From CAMLJR01 sp964631955 (lineage in GTDB: Bacteria > Pseudomonadota > Gammaproteobacteria > Pseudomonadales > CAMLJR01), in NCBI GenBank assembly GCA_964631955.1, contig CAZWBA010000006.1, forward strand, positions 62,001 through 126,000: a DNA stretch of 64,000 nt. Direction: 5' to 3'. The notes beneath the pieces were generated by a model, which saw only the letters and a list, made by a program, of their open reading frames with translations, was not told where the DNA came from and made no database searches. A program made the translations under genes and the position numbers. Numbering within the stretch: position 1 is the first letter of the stretch; each line of letters begins with the position of its first letter. Below, piece by piece: positions 59,401 through 64,000 of the stretch.

Positions 59401-60303
59401 TTATTTACCTCGTTGCGCTGCGCGCGTCTCGCCTTGATCGGCCAGACGTGCACCTACCACCAGATATGCATTGAGATCGTTAGCGAACGCGTGTACGTCT
59501 TCAAGAGCAACTTTGTTGCGACGTACGAGCCAGTTGTAACCGAGTACCGCCGGTACCGCGACTGCGAGACCGATTGCAGTCATGATAAGCGCTTCACCCA
59601 CCGGGCCAGCGACCTTATCGATACTTGCCTGACCAGCCAGACCAATCGCGACGAGGGCGTGATAAATACCCCAAACCGTACCGAACAGACCGATGAACGG
59701 AGCAGTGGAACCCGTGGTTGCCAGGAAGGCCAAGCCACCCTGCAGTGCGCTTTGAATCGCTTCCACATTGCGCTGTACCGTCGAATTTACCCAGTCTTGC
59801 AGGTCGATTCTGTCGGTTAACTTGCCGTCGTGATGCCTGACCGCCTTCAGACCATCTTCAACGAGGCCGCGATAGGCGCTGTTCTTGCTAAGTTTCTGAA
59901 CACCATCGGACAGGCTCGACGCGTCCCACATTTTCTTGGCTTCCTTGGCCTGCGCGAACAAACGCTGTTGCTCCCAGAGCTTGGTAAACAGGATGTACCA
60001 GGTCACCGCAGACATGATGCCCATCAGTACGAGGGTGCCTCTCGCTACGGAATCACCCTGTGACCACAGGGCATCGAGACCGTACGGATTGTGCTGTTTG
60101 GTCGCTTCCTCGGCCGCAGTTGCCGCCGATTGAGCCGACTCCACCGGAATCGCTGCAGTATCGGTTGCTGCAGGCTCTTCAACCACTGGCGCGGCTGCGT
60201 CTGTAGTCTGCTCTTGTGCAAAAGCTACGTTGGCCATCATCTGCTGGCCGGCAATCGCTAGCACCAACTGGAGCAGCAACGGGATAAAGCGTTTGGTAAT
60301 CAT
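59401..60303 (-). CDS. ExbB/TolQ/MotA-family proton channel with long periplasmic N-terminus
   Basis: 300 residues, longer than ordinary ExbB because of an N-terminal signal peptide (LLLQLVLAIAGQQMMANVAF then A|QEQ) and an Ala/Glu-rich stretch to about 70. The channel part follows: first helix GTLVLMGIMSAVTWYILFTK, then GGLAFLATTGSTAPFIGLFG with the conserved Thr/Gly and TVWGIYHALVAIGLAGQ, and GEALIMTAIGLAVAVPAVLG. AAGGAAGATGCA precedes the ATG. Forms the ion-driven motor with the two ExbD copies and TonB. The extension is typical of Gram-negative TonB3-like systems. Confidence 0.93.
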   Translation of the reverse strand: MITKRFIPLLLQLVLAIAGQQMMANVAFAQEQTTDAAAPVVEEPAATDTAAIPVESAQSAATAAEEATKQHNPYGLDALWSQGDSVARGTLVLMGIMSAVTWYILFTKLWEQQRLFAQAKEAKKMWDASSLSDGVQKLSKNSAYRGLVEDGLKAVRHHDGKLTDRIDLQDWVNSTVQRNVEAIQSALQGGLAFLATTGSTAPFIGLFGTVWGIYHALVAIGLAGQASIDKVAGPVGEALIMTAIGLAVAVPAVLGYNWLVRRNKVALEDVHAFANDLNAYLVVGARLADQGETRAAQRGK

Positions 60304-60380
60304 TGCATCTTCCTTCCTAACAATTGTTTTAAGCTAAGTAAATAAGAATGAGTCGTTACGATGGCTTAAACCACACCCAT

Positions 60381-61019
60381 CTATTTTTTCAATTGGAAAT
60401 TGACAGTGAACGTTTTCCATGACGCGATCGGTTTTCCATCCTTCACCGCAGCCAGGAAGCGGCCGCGCTTCCGATACCACTCCACCGCCGCAGTATCGAG
60501 CCGTTCAAAACCGCTGCTCTGCACAACCTTGACATCGCCTACGGTGTTATCCGGTTGTACCAGAATCGAAATAATTACCTTGCCCTCCTCATTGAGGCGG
60601 CGGGATTGCGACGGATATTCCGAGTCCGGGAAGGCGTTATAACGGCCTCGAGGATCGAATTTCGCTTCAACATCGGGAACAGCGGGTGGCGGTGGCGCTG
60701 CCACAGGCTTTTTGTCAGTTACCGTAGCAATGGCAGTGCTTGGCCCCGGCGGAGGTGGCGGCGCCTCGATTGCCACGTCCAGATCGGGCGGCGGCACGTA
60801 TGGCGGCGGCGTTTGTAACTTCGGCGGTGGCGGCGGCAACTCTTCCTGCTTGGGTTTCGCCTCTTCAATCACCTTGGTTTCTATGGGGCCCATGACGGTT
60901 TGAACCGCCTGATGCGCCAAACCGGACGCGACCACATAGATGCCAACCAAGTGAAGACCTACGACAAAACCTATTCCTGTAAGTTGCTGCGACGCGGTTT
61001 TTCGAGATTTATAAGTCAT
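60381..61019 (-). CDS. tonB: TonB energy-transducing protein
   Basis: 212 residues. N-terminal transmembrane anchor (QLTGIGFVVGLHLVGIYVVA), Pro-rich periplasm-spanning spacer (EELPPPPPKLQTPPPYVPPP, APPPPPGPS), then the C-terminal TonB domain: YPSQSRRLNEEGKVIISILV and KVVQSSGFERLDTAAVEWYR. Carries inner-membrane proton energy to outer-membrane receptors such as the one at 3153. First gene of tonB-exbB-exbD-exbD-tpr, 77 bases before exbB. Confidence 0.95.
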   Translation of the reverse strand: MTYKSRKTASQQLTGIGFVVGLHLVGIYVVASGLAHQAVQTVMGPIETKVIEEAKPKQEELPPPPPKLQTPPPYVPPPDLDVAIEAPPPPPGPSTAIATVTDKKPVAAPPPPAVPDVEAKFDPRGRYNAFPDSEYPSQSRRLNEEGKVIISILVQPDNTVGDVKVVQSSGFERLDTAAVEWYRKRGRFLAAVKDGKPIASWKTFTVNFQLKK

Positions 61020-61541
61020 GAATCAGCTAGCTTCCGCAACTACTCCCCTCGGGGCGCGAGGTGGACTACACGACACCCAACCGCGTAGCGATTGGCTCTT
61101 TTATATTCGTATTAACTCGCTGACTGTGCCGCAGCCAAAGCCATGAACCTGGCTTACCGCAGCACGCCTGAGCATGCGAGTCAGGTTGGTAGACGCGACA
61201 TTGAAGAGCTTTGACGGCCTACAAATTAATCTTATTTATTACAGAGGTGCCCGAAAGACCTCCGCCCTAAAAAAGGCAAGCAAGTGTAAAGATTGCTAAT
61301 TTCCCAGGTCAAGCGAAATTTACCAATAAAATACGGGAAAACGCATTGTCTTATCGCCATTCCTGCATTGCATTATTGAAACATCCCGCTTTTCTTTGTG
61401 TATTACTTTCGCAGACACGCAAGTGCTTCGGTGTTCGCATACGCGCATCCACAGCGCATAGGAATTTGCATGATTCTAAGCTAAGCTTTTGTCGCAATTA
61501 GATTTTCGATTATCTGCGCAGGCCACACGGCATTCTTATCA
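61020..61541. other. Intergenic region between tonB and gspD
   Basis: About 520 bases between two divergent genes; it must hold both promoters. It has a small dyad AAGCCA / TGGCTT at 61138-61155 and otherwise unremarkable sequence. No gene supported. Confidence 0.6.
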
Positions 61542-63584
61542 ATGTATTTTCCAACCGACAATTCGCGCATTACCCGCAGAATTCGCAGCGCAATGCGATG
61601 CAATTTGTTGTCGACAATATTGTTAACTGCATTTTCTACAGCCAATGTAGAGCTCGCGTATGCGCAACCGGTTAATGGCGACACAAATAACGCTAATGGA
61701 AATCTTGTCGCGCTCAATATGCGCGATGCCGATATCCGCGCGCTGATTCAGTGGATTGCCGAACAGACTCATAAGCAAATTGTTATCGACCCACGCGTGC
61801 AGGGACGCGTATCCGCCTATGCGGACAAACCGATGGCGATCGGTCAGGCGTATCTGGTATTTCTCGCCCTGCTGGAAGTGTACGGTTTTAGCAGTTCCGA
61901 AGCAGACGGTATTTTGCGTATTTATCCCAGCGCGCTGGCAAAAAATTCACCGCGCACGGTGGTCGACGATTTCAATCGGATCGGCAACAGCAATCAGGTT
62001 GCCTACGTGCTCGACGTAAAAAATATTTCATCGTCGGCGCTGGCGCAAATCATCAAACCCCTGCTGTCGACCGCCGGCTATATCGCCTCGTTAGATGCAA
62101 CCAACAATCTCATCATTGCGGACAACGGCGATATCGTCAAACGTCTGGCTGAACTGGCGCGACGACTCGATCGCGGTGGCTCGCTTGATATTGCCGTGGT
62201 GAAATTGCAGCACGCAAATGCGCGTGATGTTGCGCAAACACTTTCAACGCTGATGCAGTCCAAAGACAGCGTACGCAGCGTCGATAGCAATGACGATTCG
62301 TCCTCGCTTTCAATCGCTGCCGATGAGCGCTCCAACAGCGTTTTGCTGGCCGGCGATCCCGCTCATCGTCAGCGCGCATTGAAATTCATTGATGAAATCG
62401 ACAAGCCACTCGCAGGCGACAATGCCACTCGCGTTGTCTTTCTTCGCTATCTCTCTTCCGAAGAAGCATTGCCGATATTAAAAGGGGTCACATCGAGTGC
62501 ACAAAAGGAGTCGAGCGAAGAAAATGTCAGGAGTGCAGCGATCAGCCTGGAGGCGAGCAAGAGCAACAACGCGATCGTCATGACCGGACCGCCGGACTTA
62601 CTCGATAATTTGCAGAACATAGTTACCAAACTCGATGTCGAGCGATCGCAGGTTCTGGTGGAGGCGATTATTGTCGAAGTGAATGCCGATATATCCAACG
62701 ATCTCGGCGTACTCTGGGCAACAGAAAATCTCAATGATTTAAAAGGCAGCGGCGCGGTTGCGGGCGTAAATGCGTTGGGCAATCTCGACGTCGTCAGCAC
62801 CGTCACCAATATCGACAGCAGCGGCAACGCCACGCTCCAGGCAGCACCTGGAAACGGATTGACGCTCGGCTATTACAGCGGCGGAAGCCTGCAGGCGGCA
62901 ATTCGCGCCTTACGCACGAACTCCAAAGCAAATATTCTCTCGACGCCCTCCGTACTGACACTCGACAATCAGGAAGCCCAAATCATTGTCGGCTCGAATA
63001 TTCCCATCATTACCGGACAGAGCACCGGCGATGCTTCAACGACCGACAATCCATTTACAACTTACGAGCGCAAGGATATCGGCGTCACGTTGAAAATCAC
63101 GCCGCAAATCAACGCCGACAAATCGGTCACGCTGAATATTCTGCAGGAAGTGCAAAACGTTGCCGACGCAAGCGGATCACTGGCGGGCGCGCAGGATATC
63201 GTGACCACCAAACGCAGCATTTCCACCCGAGTGCAGGTCGCCGACGACAACACTCTGGTGCTCGGCGGACTGATATCGAATGTGCGGCAAAATATGGAAA
63301 GCAAAGTGCCAATCCTGGGAGATATACCGCTGATTGGCGGCCTGTTTCGCTCGACACACCATCAGGACACGCAACAAAATTTACTCGTCTTCATTCATCC
63401 GCGCGTGATCGATTCCGAAGCGAGCGCGAATGAAATCAGCCGCAACCAGTACGAACAAAGTCGCGTTCAGCAAATGAAATTCGAAGGGGGCAAGCTCGAA
63501 CCTGCAGGTGCGCCCGCCCTGCCCGAATTCGAAGAAATCAAACCGCAGGCAAAAAATCCCGCGACGGAAGCCGACCAGCCCTAG
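61542..63584 (+). CDS. gspD: Type II secretion system secretin
   Basis: 680 residues. Signal peptide (RCNLLSTILLTAFSTANVEL then AYA) before a short linker; start 61542 or ATG 61593. N0 domain NMRDADIRALIQWIAEQTHK, N1-N3 repeats (VAYVLDVKNISSSALAQIIK, VVKLQHANARDVAQTLSTLM, VFLRYLSSEEALPILKGVTS), then the secretin barrel with VLVEAIIVEVNADISNDLGV, ANILSTPSVLTLDNQEAQII and VPILGDIPLIGGLFRSTHH. It forms the outer-membrane channel that releases folded proteins. Unusually, it is not in a visible gspC-N operon here and is convergent with a gspB-like gene. No good ribosome site for either start. Confidence 0.93.
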   Translation: MYFPTDNSRITRRIRSAMRCNLLSTILLTAFSTANVELAYAQPVNGDTNNANGNLVALNMRDADIRALIQWIAEQTHKQIVIDPRVQGRVSAYADKPMAIGQAYLVFLALLEVYGFSSSEADGILRIYPSALAKNSPRTVVDDFNRIGNSNQVAYVLDVKNISSSALAQIIKPLLSTAGYIASLDATNNLIIADNGDIVKRLAELARRLDRGGSLDIAVVKLQHANARDVAQTLSTLMQSKDSVRSVDSNDDSSSLSIAADERSNSVLLAGDPAHRQRALKFIDEIDKPLAGDNATRVVFLRYLSSEEALPILKGVTSSAQKESSEENVRSAAISLEASKSNNAIVMTGPPDLLDNLQNIVTKLDVERSQVLVEAIIVEVNADISNDLGVLWATENLNDLKGSGAVAGVNALGNLDVVSTVTNIDSSGNATLQAAPGNGLTLGYYSGGSLQAAIRALRTNSKANILSTPSVLTLDNQEAQIIVGSNIPIITGQSTGDASTTDNPFTTYERKDIGVTLKITPQINADKSVTLNILQEVQNVADASGSLAGAQDIVTTKRSISTRVQVADDNTLVLGGLISNVRQNMESKVPILGDIPLIGGLFRSTHHQDTQQNLLVFIHPRVIDSEASANEISRNQYEQSRVQQMKFEGGKLEPAGAPALPEFEEIKPQAKNPATEADQP

Positions 63585-63603
63585 CGCTTATAGAAGGCAG
63601 TCT

Positions 63604-64000
63604 CTACCAGTCAGAAAGCACGCTGATATGAACGCGGTGCTGCTCGAACAATAGAATCACGCCATCCTGCGTAATGGACTGCAACCGCAACCCCGGGGTG
63701 ACCTCTTCACCTTCACGCACCCGTCGATCATTGATGATGATGGTGCGCTGCTCGGGGTTTTCCGAATAGACGTGAAAGGAAAATGTCATCGCGGGCAAAT
63801 TATTGCGCACGCTTTCCGGCAACTCGTGAATTTCATGGATGCGCGGCGCGCTTTCGACCGGCGCTGATTGAGGCACCGTTCCTCGCGGTGATATCTGCGT
63901 AAACTCCGGAGCCGGATTTTGCGTTTGAATCGATCCACTCCCCTGCTGCGGATTCGTCGCGACAACTGAAGACGCCGACGTTTGTGCAGTTGCTGACGCC
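63604..64000 (-). CDS. GspB-like type II secretion assembly protein, partial (5' end beyond window)
   Basis: The frame is open to the right edge, so only the C-terminal ~130 residues are present. The end (VRNNLPAMTFSFHVYSENPE, then IINDRRVREGEEVTPGLRLQ and GVILLFEQHRVHIS) matches the C-terminal T2SSB domain of GspB, the partner of GspA that helps secretin assembly through the peptidoglycan. Before it is a Ser/Thr/Gln/Pro-rich linker. A GTG at 63876 is an internal codon, not a true start. Converges on gspD with 19 bases between the stops. Confidence 0.8.
   Translation of the reverse strand, partial: ASATAQTSASSVVATNPQQGSGSIQTQNPAPEFTQISPRGTVPQSAPVESAPRIHEIHELPESVRNNLPAMTFSFHVYSENPEQRTIIINDRRVREGEEVTPGLRLQSITQDGVILLFEQHRVHISVLSDW

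Overview
The window is 64 kb of a gammaproteobacterial chromosome, most likely from the Pseudomonadales/Cellvibrionales side of the class. This is inferred from gene order familiar from Pseudomonas: lolCDE; gap divergent from mfd, followed by csiV; lexA-sulA; an fpr/LysR divergent pair; and glgE-treS-glgB. Every assignment is by reading motifs and family resemblance; no database search was possible. I saw no tRNA, rRNA, CRISPR array, transposase or phage gene. One 10-N scaffold gap (52683-52692) interrupts mfd.

Layout. 1-5.6 kb: end of a methyltransferase gene, an Aag-type DNA glycosylase, an orphan receiver protein, a TetR regulator and a TonB-dependent receptor; two identical inverted 26-bp palindromic repeats bracket the TetR gene. 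5.8-10.0 kb: a putative lipoprotein with a C-terminal hydrophobic/basic tail and three secreted proteins ending in a VPxPA-type (PEP-CTERM class) sorting signal, two of them paralogues. 10.5-13.7 kb: a methyltransferase, a TetR regulator and small stress-type genes (PRC-barrel, DUF2892-like, a 60-residue proline-rich protein). 13.9-21.8 kb: a GlgE-pathway operon (glgE, a treS-maltokinase fusion, glgB) converting trehalose through maltose-1-phosphate into branched alpha-glucan. 21.9-25.0 kb: a small hydrolase, a frameshifted receiver-domain remnant and a PAS-kinase-REC-REC hybrid kinase.

25.0-41.7 kb is the most unusual part: a catabolic-type island with a Rieske oxygenase alpha subunit, a coupled unknown 107-residue protein, two TauD-like dioxygenases, two SDRs, a SnoaL-like protein, an SRPBCC protein, a flavoprotein dehydrogenase, an acyl-CoA ligase, two near-twin MaoC-like hydratases, a flavin reductase, two paralogous LysR regulators and two TetR regulators. 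Four families occur twice, which suggests two related branches of one pathway or an internally duplicated one. The substrate is not evident from sequence.

41.7-57.2 kb is core housekeeping: lolCDE, a PilZ protein, DAHP synthase, a long-form GAPDH, nitronate monooxygenase, mfd, csiV, lexA with two SOS boxes, sulA, and ferredoxin-NADP reductase with a divergent LysR gene. 57.2-61.0 kb is a TonB-ExbB-ExbD-ExbD-TPR operon that could energise receptors such as the one at 3-5.6 kb. 61.5-64.0 kb holds the type II secretion secretin gspD converging on a partial gspB-like gene that runs off the right edge.
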